In this document: piece by piece, positions 1-6,975 of the stretch
Numbering within the stretch: the first letter of the stretch is position 1
How the letters are laid out: the number at the start of each line of letters is the position of its first letter
Source of the DNA: Bacteroidales bacterium
GTDB taxonomy: Bacteria > Bacteroidota > Bacteroidia > Bacteroidales > UBA932
Direction of reading: 5' to 3'
Length of the DNA: 7,688 bases
Assembly (NCBI GenBank): GCA_016303175.1
Contig: JAEDMF010000079.1
Span: forward strand, 1-7,688
The notes under the pieces: generated by a model
Told to the model about the DNA's origin: nothing
Seen by the model: the letters and a program-made list of their open reading frames with translations, nothing else
Databases searched by the model: none
Translations under genes and position numbers: made by a program

Positions 1-110
1 GCTATGCTCCATCTTCGGGTGAAAATCTGACCTCGAAAATCCAATTCAAATCTGAAGCAGGTTATTTTTTCATATTCCTAAGTAATCTTCAAAAATGCGG
101 CGGAATATCG
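1..110. other. Intergenic stretch at window edge, no gene recognised
   Basis: No complete coding frame or RNA gene could be recognised here. On the minus strand a frame of about 25 codons stays open from position 77 to the left edge, after a TAG at 78-80, but it has no ATG, GTG or TTG start that stands out. It could be part of something beyond the edge, or a piece of an intergenic repeat. The stretch is A/T-rich and directly follows the stop of the dehydrogenase remnant at 111-113. Confidence 0.3.
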
Positions 111-221
111 TTATTTCTCCAAGTCAATGATGACCTTCATACAGGTCATACGATTTTGTTCAATGTACTTGTAGGCCTTGTCATAATCCTCGAACGGGAA
201 CAGGACAGACGTCAACGCGAA
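111..221 (-). pseudogene. C-terminal remnant of zinc-type medium-chain alcohol/polyol dehydrogenase
   Basis: Reading the minus strand from 221 to a TAA at 111-113 gives 36 codons bounded upstream by TGA at 222-224. The peptide includes LFPFEDYDKAYKYIEQNR and ends MKVIIDLEK. This is the typical end of zinc-containing medium-chain dehydrogenases (alcohol, threonine or sorbitol type), where a FEDxxKAY helix is followed by a KVIID strand. Full family members are about 330-350 residues. Here the NAD-binding and catalytic zinc domains are missing: upstream lie only about 40 bp and then the terminator of gap. There is no start codon or promoter of its own, so this is most simply the stump left by a deletion. 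Similarity is judged by eye from motif memory, so the exact subfamily is uncertain. The frame looks well conserved, which suggests fairly recent loss. Confidence 0.6.
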
Positions 222-262
222 TCAAGACGCAAGAAACGGAGCAAACAATCAAATTCCGCAAC

Positions 263-290
263 AAAAAAGGGATGGTCAAACGACCACCCC
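263..290 (-). terminator. Intrinsic terminator of gap
   Basis: On the minus strand a 9-bp stem (290-282 pairing with 277-269, with one G-U pair) closes a 4-nt GTTT loop and is followed at once by six T (268-263). It begins 22 bp after the gap stop codon. The G/C-rich stem plus T-run is a standard Rho-independent terminator. It separates gap from the dehydrogenase remnant. Confidence 0.85.
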
Positions 291-311
291 TCTGTAATGT
301 TGTTGAAACAA

Positions 312-1310
312 CTATTTTGCGATGACGCGGGCCATCTCAAGAACCTTGTTTGAATAACCCCACTCGTTGTCGTACCAAGAAACAACCTTAACGAAAGTAG
401 GATCGAGCTGGATGCCTGCCTTTGCGTCGAAGATTGAGGTAAGAGGGCAACCGCGGAAGTCGGTAGATACTACGCACTCGTCTGTGTAGCCGAGAATGCC
501 TTTGAGCTCGCCTTCAGAAGCCTCCTTCATAGCAGCGCAAATCTGCTCGTAGGTAGCCTCGGTGTTGAGTTCTACAGTCAGATCAACTACTGAAACGTCA
601 GAAGCGGGAATACGCATTGACATACCTGTCAGTTTGCCGTTAAGCTCGGGAAGAACCTTGCCTACAGCCTTTGCAGCACCTGTTGAAGAAGGGATGATGT
701 TCTCGAGGATGCCACGGCCACCGCGCCAGTCTTTCTTTGAAGGACCGTCAACGGTCTTCTGGGTAGCTGTTGCAGCGTGAACGGTAGTCATAAGACCGCG
801 TTTGATGCCGAACTTGTCGTTGAGAACCTTGGAAATGGGAGCCAGACAGTTTGTTGTGCAAGATGCGTTGGAGATGATGTCCTGACCCTTGTATGAAGTG
901 TGGTTTACACCATACACGAACATAGGAGTTGAATCCTTTGAAGGAGCAGACATAATAACCTTCTTGGCGCCAGCCTGGATATGCTTGCGGGCTTTCTCGT
1001 CCTCAAGGAAAAGACCGGTTGACTCTACAACAACGTCAGCCTCAACCTCGTTCCATTTGAGGTTTGCGGGATCCATCTCGGAAGTAAGACGAATCTTCTT
1101 GCCGTCAACTATGAGGTAAGAGCCTTCAACTTTGATGTCATGCTCGAAACGGCCATGTACTGAATCATACTTCAGCATATAAGCCAGATACTCAGGATCG
1201 AGAAGGTCATTGATACCTACAACCTCGATGTCGTTAGAGAAATTCTCTACAGCGGCACGGAAGACCATACGGCCAATACGTCCGAAACCGTTAATACCAA
1301 GTTTAATCAT
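312..1310 (-). CDS. gap: Type I glyceraldehyde-3-phosphate dehydrogenase (GAPDH)
   Basis: A cytoplasmic glycolytic enzyme that oxidises and phosphorylates glyceraldehyde-3-phosphate to 1,3-bisphosphoglycerate with NAD+. At 332 residues it has the usual family length. The Rossmann motif GINGFGRIGR is at residues 5-14, and the acidic residue of IND (D35) favours NAD. The active-site signature SCTTNC at 150-155 supplies nucleophile C151, and H178 is the partner histidine. DGPSKKDWRGGR and SSTGAAKAVGKVLPELNGK follow in the catalytic domain, and the C-terminal SWYDNEWGYSNKV is intact. A small deviation is RIPAS at 233-237, where PT is common in relatives. The ATG start gives the N-terminus expected for the family. 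No SD lies directly before it, but a strong one sits about 55 nt upstream with a short leader frame. It is transcribed alone, divergent from lpxB, with its own terminator. Confidence 0.97.
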   Translation of the reverse strand: MIKLGINGFGRIGRMVFRAAVENFSNDIEVVGINDLLDPEYLAYMLKYDSVHGRFEHDIKVEGSYLIVDGKKIRLTSEMDPANLKWNEVEADVVVESTGLFLEDEKARKHIQAGAKKVIMSAPSKDSTPMFVYGVNHTSYKGQDIISNASCTTNCLAPISKVLNDKFGIKRGLMTTVHAATATQKTVDGPSKKDWRGGRGILENIIPSSTGAAKAVGKVLPELNGKLTGMSMRIPASDVSVVDLTVELNTEATYEQICAAMKEASEGELKGILGYTDECVVSTDFRGCPLTSIFDAKAGIQLDPTFVKVVSWYDNEWGYSNKVLEMARVIAK

Positions 1311-1373
1311 AATTTTATACTATAAAAAGTGTTAATATTCCTTAACTTCAATGTTTTCAAAAGGACCTCCTTC
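1307..1373 (-). promoter_or_regulatory. gap leader: strong Shine-Dalgarno plus 17-codon frame overlapping the gap start
   Basis: The minus strand carries AAGGAGGT at 1372-1365, an essentially perfect SD, about 55 nt before the gap ATG and thus too far away to serve it. Five nucleotides after GGAGG lies a TTG (1360-1358) that opens 17 codons reading roughly MKTLKLRNINTFYSIKL. Its TGA (1309-1307) overlaps the gap ATG (1310-1308). This arrangement would allow a leader peptide translationally coupled to gap. Translation from TTG is inference. The SD itself is plain in the sequence and is notable because genes of this phylum mostly lack one. Confidence 0.35.
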
Positions 1374-1384
1374 AAAAAACGACG

Positions 1385-1392
1385 CAAAATTA
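1385..1392 (-). promoter_or_regulatory. Candidate -7 box for gap
   Basis: TAATTTTG on the minus strand matches the Bacteroidota sigma-ABfr -7 consensus TAnnTTTG. Transcription would start near 1378-1380, just before the strong SD of the leader. No clear -33 TTTG is seen at 19-21 bp upstream, so the call rests on the -7 match and its position. Confidence 0.4.
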
Positions 1393-1413
1393 ATAAAAAT
1401 CATTGACATTAAC

Positions 1414-1421
1414 TATATTTG
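1414..1421 (+). promoter_or_regulatory. Candidate -7 box for lpxB
   Basis: TATATTTG on the plus strand matches TAnnTTTG and lies 39 bp before the lpxB ATG, giving a predicted leader of roughly 30 nt that is A-rich and has no SD. No good -33 element is visible. The box is back to back with the gap box, 21 bp apart. Confidence 0.35.
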
Positions 1422-1460
1422 TATTGTTTTTTATAAGAAAAAACATCAAATTTCCGCCTT

Positions 1461-2675
1461 ATGAAGTACTACATCATTGCCGGAGAGGCCTCAGGGGACC
1501 TTCACGCATCGAACCTGATGCGCGGATTGTACGAATGTGACAGCAAGGCATCCGTGCGCTTCTGGGGCGGCGACTGCATGGAGCAGGTGTTCAGGCAGTA
1601 CGAGGCTGGCAAGGAATCCTGCGTAGGAGCAGGAAAGGCACAAGACTACCGCGAGGGGGCAATTATGGGCGTCTTTGAACTGGTAGGAAAACTCGGAATG
1701 ATTGCATCAAGGCTCAGGTTCTGCAAGCAGGACATACTGCGGTTCAATCCAGATGTGCTGGTGTTGGTGGACTACCCCGGGTTCAACCTGAGGATGGCAA
1801 AATGGGCCAAGAAAAAAGGATTCAAGGTATATTATTATATTGCACCAAAGGTATGGGCTTCGCGCGAAGGACGCATAAAAACTATCCGCAAATATGTGGA
1901 TAAACTTTTCATCGTCTTCCCCTTCGAAAAACCCTACTTCGACTCGAAAGGACTACCATATATATATTGCGGGAATCCTCTGGTGGATGCAGTGGACGGC
2001 TCCCCCGCCATACAGCAGACAAGGCAGGATTTTTGCGCCCTGCATGGGCTGGACGCTGACAAACCGATAGTGGCAATGTTGGCAGGCAGCCGCATAGGAG
2101 AGATTCGCACAATGACCCCGCTCATTATAGGTGCGGCTACCCTGCTACGCAAGCGCAAGGGGCTGGAAGACTGCCAATTCGTGCTGGCTGGAGCACCTGG
2201 ACGCAGCGCTGAAGACTACGAAGCTTTCGACAAAAAGATGTTTACCCTCGTGTTCGGGCAGACTCAACAGGCCCTGCATTGTGCCGATGCTGCCTTGGTC
2301 AACTCAGGCACCGCTTCCCTCGAGGCCGCCCTGATTGGCACTCCCCAGGTTGTTGCCTACAGGGTTGCATCGAAGGCAACCTATTATTTTGCAAAATGGT
2401 TCCTGCTCAAATGCAAATACATCTCATTAGGCAATCTCTGTCTTGACAAATTGGCTTTCAAAGAGTTGTATAGTATGGAAGATTGCACAGAAGATGTAGT
2501 GGCCGACGAATTGGAGCGTCTTCTAACCGACGTCAAGTACAGGGAGACGATGCTGGCTGACTACAAGGCAATACGGGAGAGCCTCGGTGGCCCCGGTGCT
2601 TCAGAACGCGTGGCGAAGGCGATGATTCGCTGCCTGAAAGGCCAAGACGGCAGCTATACCGAAGACATTCGGTAA
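1461..2675 (+). CDS. lpxB: Lipid-A-disaccharide synthase
   Basis: A GT19 glycosyltransferase that joins UDP-2,3-diacylglucosamine to lipid X (2,3-diacylglucosamine-1-phosphate) to form the lipid A disaccharide-1-phosphate at the inner face of the inner membrane. The protein has 404 residues, slightly longer than the usual 380 or so. Signatures seen: GEASGDLHA at 8-16; a hydrophobic helix around 65-84 likely to touch the membrane; LVDYPGFN at 102-109 with D104 at the place of the essential Asp of characterised LpxB; the APKVWASREGRIK block at 128-140; AGSRIGEI at 208-215; and the UDP-binding NSGTASLEA at 281-289. The start is supported by the MKYYIIAGEASGD N-terminus. It stands alone, divergent from gap and convergent with the aminotransferase gene. 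The other lpx genes and surE are not in view. Confidence 0.95.
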   Translation: MKYYIIAGEASGDLHASNLMRGLYECDSKASVRFWGGDCMEQVFRQYEAGKESCVGAGKAQDYREGAIMGVFELVGKLGMIASRLRFCKQDILRFNPDVLVLVDYPGFNLRMAKWAKKKGFKVYYYIAPKVWASREGRIKTIRKYVDKLFIVFPFEKPYFDSKGLPYIYCGNPLVDAVDGSPAIQQTRQDFCALHGLDADKPIVAMLAGSRIGEIRTMTPLIIGAATLLRKRKGLEDCQFVLAGAPGRSAEDYEAFDKKMFTLVFGQTQQALHCADAALVNSGTASLEAALIGTPQVVAYRVASKATYYFAKWFLLKCKYISLGNLCLDKLAFKELYSMEDCTEDVVADELERLLTDVKYRETMLADYKAIRESLGGPGASERVAKAMIRCLKGQDGSYTEDIR

Positions 2676-2680
2676 GTTCT

Positions 2681-2697
2681 GCAAATCTAAGGTTTGC
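2681..2697. terminator. Weak hairpin between convergent genes
   Basis: A 6-bp stem (GCAAAT with GTTTGC, one G-T pair) and 5-nt loop occupies most of the 37-bp gap between the lpxB stop and the aminotransferase stop. There is no T-run on either side, so intrinsic termination is doubtful. It is the only structure seen that could separate the convergent transcripts. Confidence 0.2.
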
Positions 2698-2712
2698 TGG
2701 GAACCAGAGGCA

Positions 2713-3912
2713 TCACTCAACCCGGCCGGGATATGCTTCGAGCGCCTTGCCGAGTATGAATATGGCCCTCTGAAGTTCCAACTTGTCTTTCACATAGGCG
2801 ATACGCACCTGATTGCGGCCCAGATTCGGATCTGAATAGAAACCGCTTGCAGGCGCCGTCATCACCGTCTCCCCTTCATAACTGAAATCGCTGAGACACC
2901 AAGCACAGAACTTGTCCGCATCATCAATAGGAAGCTCGGCAACTGTATAAAAGGCGCCCATCGGCACGGGACTGTAAACACCGGGTATCTTGTTGAGTTC
3001 GTTAAGCATTATATTCCGTCTCTCTATATATGACTCATAGGTGCGGGTCATATAGCTGCGGGGAGCCGAGATTGAAGCCTCAGCCACTATCTGCCCGATA
3101 AGAGGCGGGCTGAGACGGGCCTGGCAGAACTTCATCACGGCAGAGCGCAACTCCTTGTTCTTGGTAATGAGAGCGCCTATGCGTATGCCGCACTCGCTGT
3201 AACGTTTTGATACAGAATCTATCAGCACGACATTGTTCTCTATCCCCTCAAGGTGGCAGGCACTGATGTAGGGACTGCCCGTGTAGATAAACTCCCTATA
3301 CACCTCAGCGCTGAAAAGGAAAAGGTCATATTTCTTCACGATATCGCGTATGCGCTGCATTTCTTCGCGGGTGTAAAGATAACCGGTAGGATTGTTGGGA
3401 TTGCAAATCAATATGCCCCTGGTACGAGGACCTATGAGCTTTTCGAATTCCTCGACGGAAGGCAGGGCAAAACCGGTGTCGATGGTGCTGACTATGGGCT
3501 TGATTACAGCGCCTGCGCTTACGGCGAAAGCCATATAGTTGGCGTACGCAGGCTCGGGCACAATAATCTCGTCGCCGGGATTAAGGCAGCACATAAAGGC
3601 AAAAAGCACAGCCTCGGAACCGCCTGTAGTTATAATAATGTCGTCGGGATGCAACTTTATCTGGTACTGATCATAATATCCGGTAAGTTTTTCCCTGAGG
3701 CTGAGAAAGCCGTCAGAAGGCGAATATTCCAGCACCTTCCTGTCTATATTCTTAAGAGCATCGAGGCCTACCTGAGGTGAAGCCAAATCAGGCTGACCGA
3801 TGTTGAGACGATGTACTTTGATACCCTTGGCAATGGCCTGCTCTGCGAGAGGTACAAGCCGGCGTATCGGGGATGCGGGCATAAGGACAGCCCTTTCTGA
3901 TATTTGTGGCAT
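2713..3912 (-). CDS. Class I/II PLP-dependent aminotransferase with Asp-to-Ala change in the cofactor site
   Basis: A fold-type I aminotransferase, aspartate-aminotransferase-like, 399 residues and full length. Visible features in order: NIGQPD at 37-42; GGSEA at 97-101 (cofactor phosphate cup); NPNNPTG at 171-177 with N174 for the PLP O3' side; Y205; the Schiff-base lysine K236 in DSVSKRYSECGIRIG with R244 for phosphate; and R370 in QVRIAYV for the substrate carboxylate. The segment FLFSAEVYREF at 198-208 aligns with the family's SDEVY block. The Asp that protonates the pyridine nitrogen of PLP is here A202, codon GCT at 3309-3307. In characterised aspartate aminotransferase this Asp is essential for normal activity, so the enzyme may be weak, altered or inactive, or the base may be wrong. 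The rest of the frame is intact. The natural substrate cannot be told from sequence. It is the last gene of the minus-strand run, 42 A/T-rich bp after the nucleotidyltransferase gene. Confidence 0.9.
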   Translation of the reverse strand: MPQISERAVLMPASPIRRLVPLAEQAIAKGIKVHRLNIGQPDLASPQVGLDALKNIDRKVLEYSPSDGFLSLREKLTGYYDQYQIKLHPDDIIITTGGSEAVLFAFMCCLNPGDEIIVPEPAYANYMAFAVSAGAVIKPIVSTIDTGFALPSVEEFEKLIGPRTRGILICNPNNPTGYLYTREEMQRIRDIVKKYDLFLFSAEVYREFIYTGSPYISACHLEGIENNVVLIDSVSKRYSECGIRIGALITKNKELRSAVMKFCQARLSPPLIGQIVAEASISAPRSYMTRTYESYIERRNIMLNELNKIPGVYSPVPMGAFYTVAELPIDDADKFCAWCLSDFSYEGETVMTAPASGFYSDPNLGRNQVRIAYVKDKLELQRAIFILGKALEAYPGRVE

Positions 3913-3954
3913 AATTTATTTTCAAAAATCTATTTAAAATTATCTTTTATCAGG

Positions 3955-5064
3955 TCAGTATTTATTGCTAAACCTCCAAAGGCTCTGCCAGACTTTGAAG
4001 AAAGGCCCCCACAGAACCTCTCTCGGAGAGAGGCGCAGGAAGCGTGACAAATGCTTGATTCGTGCTGAAATGCGGAATAGCAGGGAGGCATCCTTGGAAA
4101 CAACAGCATTCCGCGGGTCGAAAGTGCCGAAGTTTCCGGACAATTCGACTTCGTGCATCAGGAACCGGCCGAGCCTTCTGTCAGGCGCGCAAAGCATCCT
4201 TTCTTCTTCCAAAGCAAAATAATCCTTGAGAGTGTACATAAGACCGGCGCAGAAACGTTTGAGACCTATGCTGCAAAGGAGATCATAGGAACGCTGCCTC
4301 TGTTGAGCATCACTACTGCAAAGCAGATAATAATAATCCATCAGCTGGCGCATCCCGACGCCTTCAAAGAGAAAGTGCCGGAAAATGTGGAGCAGCAGAT
4401 ATACGCAATTGAACTCCAAATCTGGAACGGCAATGCCCAAAGCGCTGTCGTAGTTGGCAAACTGCCTGTCGGCGCGGGAATCAAAATAACGCTGAAGGCG
4501 GCGGTTATAGCGGGGATTAAACATCCAAGTAGGCATAAAATGCACCTCCAGCGCAGTGCCATCCTCAAACATATACACATCGGCGTGATGATATACAACA
4601 TCCCCCACCTTCCAATGATGACGCAACTTGCGCACAATGGGAGGCACTCTTCTGCTGGGCCGGGACGCGAAATAATTGGAATGTTCCTCCGGAAGGACCC
4701 ATACATCTATGTCGCCGCTCTGGCGCACCTCGGGAACAGGATAATACGAAGCTATCCCGGGGCCCTTCAGCAGACAGCACTCCAAACCCACCGATTTCAT
4801 CCTCTGCGCCACTTTGCCTATATGACTTATCAGCAAGGCATTCCTCTCTTCAACCTTATCCTCTATGATGGCAAAGCGAACCTTCAATTTTTGCGATGGC
4901 ATTTGCTCTGCGGGCAATTGCATCATAGCCTTGGCCATAATTCCGATGAGAGCCTGTTTTTTTGCTATACTGAATATTTCATCCCATTCCTCGGCCGTAA
5001 AAGGACGGTCAAGGCAGGATGCCCGGCCCAAAGCCACGAGCAGCAGTTTTTTGAAATTCTCCAT
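3955..5064 (-). CDS. NTP_transf_5-type nucleotidyltransferase family protein
   Basis: A protein of 369 residues resembling the uncharacterised nucleotidyltransferase family NTP_transf_5 (PF14907), often found near surface-polysaccharide genes. The core motif is LLKGPGIASYYPVPEVRQSG (98-117) followed by DIDVWV. K100/G101, the metal-binding pair D118/D120 and a third acidic residue, probably E173 in LEVHF, fit a polymerase-beta-like nucleotidyltransferase fold. A helical C-terminal half has the family block LLHIFRHFLFEGVGMRQLMD (224-243). No signal peptide or convincing membrane segment is seen, so it is probably cytosolic. The ATG at 5064-5062 overlaps the rfbC stop by one base (TGATG). A TTG one codon earlier is possible but less likely. 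Tight coupling with rfbC suggests a role with sugar nucleotides or polysaccharide, but substrate and reaction are unknown. Confidence 0.8.
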   Translation of the reverse strand: MENFKKLLLVALGRASCLDRPFTAEEWDEIFSIAKKQALIGIMAKAMMQLPAEQMPSQKLKVRFAIIEDKVEERNALLISHIGKVAQRMKSVGLECCLLKGPGIASYYPVPEVRQSGDIDVWVLPEEHSNYFASRPSRRVPPIVRKLRHHWKVGDVVYHHADVYMFEDGTALEVHFMPTWMFNPRYNRRLQRYFDSRADRQFANYDSALGIAVPDLEFNCVYLLLHIFRHFLFEGVGMRQLMDYYYLLCSSDAQQRQRSYDLLCSIGLKRFCAGLMYTLKDYFALEEERMLCAPDRRLGRFLMHEVELSGNFGTFDPRNAVVSKDASLLFRISARIKHLSRFLRLSPREVLWGPFFKVWQSLWRFSNKY

Positions 5065-5618
5065 CAAAACTCCAGATTATTTTCGATTTCCGCCAAATTC
5101 TTTCTATGAAAATCCTTGTCCGAGAATATGATATCCTTCACAGGTATTTTCCAATCTATGGACAAATCAGGATCCAGAGGGTTTATCCCATCCTCGGAAA
5201 GAGGAGCATAGAACTCATCACATTTATACTGGAACACAGCTATGGGCGAGAGAACTGCAAAACCGTGGGCAAATCCCTTAGGGATGAACAGCTGGCGATG
5301 ATTCTCCTCCGACAATTCAACGCTGAAATGCCTGAGATAAGTCGGGCTGCTACGACGCAGATCCACAGCCACATCCAGCACACAACCCCTGACGCAACGG
5401 ACAAGTTTGGCCTGGGTATGGGGAGGTCTCTGGAAATGCAAACCTCTGACAACTCCATAGGTGGACATGGATTCATTGTCCTGCACAAAGTTCACGTCGG
5501 AAACCAGTTCGGCGAACTTTCTCCTCGAGAAACTTTCAAAAAAGTAACCCCTGCTGTCCCTGAACACATCCGGTTCCAGAACCGCAAGTCCTTCAATTCC
5601 CGTTTCGATCAACTTCAT
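5064..5618 (-). CDS. rfbC: dTDP-4-dehydrorhamnose 3,5-epimerase
   Basis: RmlC/RfbC epimerises C3 and C5 of dTDP-4-keto-6-deoxyglucose, the third step of dTDP-L-rhamnose synthesis for surface polysaccharides. The enzyme is a cytosolic cupin dimer. From the chosen ATG it has 184 residues, the normal length. Visible are MKLIETGIEGLAVLEPDVFRDSRGYFFES at the N-terminus (two blocks), RGLHFQ with catalytic H61, K71, GFAHGF around H118, QYKC with candidate acid Y131, and SDKD with D169 as the likely partner of H61. A longer frame reaches 5657, but the family N-terminus and an AGGAGG at 5631-5626, seven nt before the ATG, fix the start at 5618. That SD lies inside the last codons of mltD. rmlA, rmlB and rmlD are not in the window. 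The stop overlaps the next gene by one base. Confidence 0.95.
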   Translation of the reverse strand: MKLIETGIEGLAVLEPDVFRDSRGYFFESFSRRKFAELVSDVNFVQDNESMSTYGVVRGLHFQRPPHTQAKLVRCVRGCVLDVAVDLRRSSPTYLRHFSVELSEENHRQLFIPKGFAHGFAVLSPIAVFQYKCDEFYAPLSEDGINPLDPDLSIDWKIPVKDIIFSDKDFHRKNLAEIENNLEF

Positions 5619-5622
5619 GCAC

Positions 5623-6975
5623 TTACCTCCTATATATAACGAGTTTTTGCCCGACACGTATGATGTCGGACTTCATATTGTTCCACTTTTTGATTTGAGC
5701 CACACTGACGTGATGTCTGGAAGCTATGCGTCCCAACACATCCCCGGACTTTACAGTATATAAAATCCGTCCCCCATTTTCCGGAGCATCCTTTATCTTC
5801 TTGATTGTCACAGGATTGAGATACTCCTCCTGCCTATACAAATGCAGAGAATCAGACGCGGCCACAAAAGCCGGCGAACTCTCCATCGGCAGCCGCAGCA
5901 CACATTCTCTTTCCTGCCCGGGCACAATGCGGTGGAGATACTGAGGATTGAAGGCGGCGATGGTATCGGCCGTCAAACCGGTTGCATGGGCGATCTGCTC
6001 GTAATGCACGTTCCTGCGCAGCACGAAGGTATCGACAGGCACGGCAAGTTCATCCTCCTTCGGCGCGATGGAATACTCCTTATGATAATGCAGGGCGTAG
6101 AGGGCCCCTATGAAGGCAGGCACATAATTCCTGGTCTCCCTGGGCAGATAATCATATATTTCCCAAAAATCCCTGCTGCCGCCACTGCGTTTGATGGCCT
6201 TGTTGACATTGCCGGCGCCACAATTATAGGATGCTATGGCGAGGTACCAGTCACCGAACACATTATATGCATCCCTCATATAGCGGGCTGCGGCATAGGT
6301 GCTCTTAATCGGGTCCATTCTCTCGTCCATCCAGCTGTCCACCTTTAGCCCGTAGCCGCGCGCAGTGCCGTACATGAACTGCCACAAGCCCTTAGCCCCG
6401 ACACGCGAAGTCGCAGTAGGTACTAGTTTACTCTCCACTATGGCCATGGCCTTAAGTTCGAGAGGCACTCCCACATTGGTGAAAATCTCATCGAAAAGAG
6501 GCCAATAATATTTGCTCTTGCCCATCATTATGGACATCTGCTGGGGCATCCTTTCGGTGTAAAGTATACAGTATTTCTTAACTATATCATTAAAAATCAA
6601 AGGGATAAAGGAATTCATCGCAGCAAACCTCCGCACAAATTCCTCGTCCGTCACAGAAGAAGTGAAGGTCTCAGCCTCAATATCCGGGAACTCCTCCATA
6701 CAAATTTGCTTGGAGAAAACCCATGAATGCAGCAGGCTGTCCGACACAACGAAACTTTCATCAGGCACATAAGCAGCCTGAGCCGGTTCCTCCACCTGAA
6801 CATTCTGCAAAGAATCCAGCAGCAATTCCAAAGAATCTATCCTGGTGCTCAAACGATGATTTTCCAGCTTCAGACCAATCACTTCCGCCTTCAATTTTCG
6901 CGCACTCTGGGCCCCTGCGAAAGAAGACGCAGAAAGCAGAAGCAACGCAAGCGATATGATTTTCCTTCCCCGCAT
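5623..6975 (-). CDS. mltD: Periplasmic lytic transglycosylase, MltD-like, with LysM domains
   Basis: A membrane-bound or periplasmic lytic transglycosylase that cleaves the MurNAc-GlcNAc bond of peptidoglycan with 1,6-anhydro product formation. It has 450 residues from the ATG at 6975. Domains: Sec signal peptide at 1-22 (AGA-QS cleavage, no lipobox Cys); a predicted coiled coil at about 26-58 with leucine heptads; and the SLT domain at about 155-295. In the SLT domain, catalytic E181 lies in AIVESKL, with GLWQFM at 196-201, the SYNCGAGNV motif III at 249-257 and LPRETRNYVP at 277-286. A degenerate LysM at about 315-361 lacks the usual GDTL turn, and a clear LysM at 405-448 (YTVKSGDVLGRIA to GQKLVIY) ends the protein. 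The start overlaps the DUF5683 stop by one base (TGATG). DUF5683 followed by this enzyme is a recurrent Bacteroidales arrangement, often ending with a relA/spoT gene, which is absent here. Confidence 0.93.
   Translation of the reverse strand: MRGRKIISLALLLLSASSFAGAQSARKLKAEVIGLKLENHRLSTRIDSLELLLDSLQNVQVEEPAQAAYVPDESFVVSDSLLHSWVFSKQICMEEFPDIEAETFTSSVTDEEFVRRFAAMNSFIPLIFNDIVKKYCILYTERMPQQMSIMMGKSKYYWPLFDEIFTNVGVPLELKAMAIVESKLVPTATSRVGAKGLWQFMYGTARGYGLKVDSWMDERMDPIKSTYAAARYMRDAYNVFGDWYLAIASYNCGAGNVNKAIKRSGGSRDFWEIYDYLPRETRNYVPAFIGALYALHYHKEYSIAPKEDELAVPVDTFVLRRNVHYEQIAHATGLTADTIAAFNPQYLHRIVPGQERECVLRLPMESSPAFVAASDSLHLYRQEEYLNPVTIKKIKDAPENGGRILYTVKSGDVLGRIASRHHVSVAQIKKWNNMKSDIIRVGQKLVIYRR
5626..5631 (-). 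promoter_or_regulatory. Shine-Dalgarno of rfbC embedded in the end of mltD
   Basis: AGGAGG on the minus strand encodes the two final arginines of the transglycosylase and sits seven nt before the rfbC ATG. It decides the rfbC start and suggests coupled translation. SD motifs of this strength are uncommon in this phylum. Confidence 0.6.

Noticed and set aside
156..353. 65-codon plus-strand frame rich in Arg/Lys
   Set aside because: It runs through the gap terminator and the end of gap in antisense, and opposite the dehydrogenase remnant. No relation to a known small protein was seen.
3253..3780. 175-codon plus-strand frame inside the aminotransferase gene
   Set aside because: Antisense shadow of a well-conserved enzyme with no independent features.
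3913..3954. Separate promoter for the aminotransferase gene
   Set aside because: The gap is A/T-rich, but no TAnnTTTG box fits the consensus exactly, so read-through from upstream is the simpler view.
3955..5064. Possible MNT/HEPN-type toxin-antitoxin component
   Set aside because: The protein is full-length NTP_transf_5-like at 369 residues, with no HEPN partner next to it and sugar-nucleotide neighbours instead.
5065..5067. TTG start one codon before the nucleotidyltransferase ATG (and likewise 6976-6978 for mltD)
   Set aside because: In both cases an ATG follows immediately and overlaps the upstream stop as TGATG, a more usual coupled start.
4153..5109. 318-codon plus-strand frame opposite the nucleotidyltransferase gene
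   Set aside because: It lies wholly antisense to a recognisable family protein, shows no family signature, has no promoter or SD of note, and its composition is that of a mirror frame.
5106..5639. 177-codon plus-strand frame opposite rfbC
   Set aside because: Antisense shadow. rfbC on the other strand carries every expected catalytic motif.
5619..5657. Upstream extension of rfbC by 13 codons
   Set aside because: The extra residues overlap the end of mltD and are not part of the RmlC N-terminus. A good SD precedes the inner ATG at 5618.
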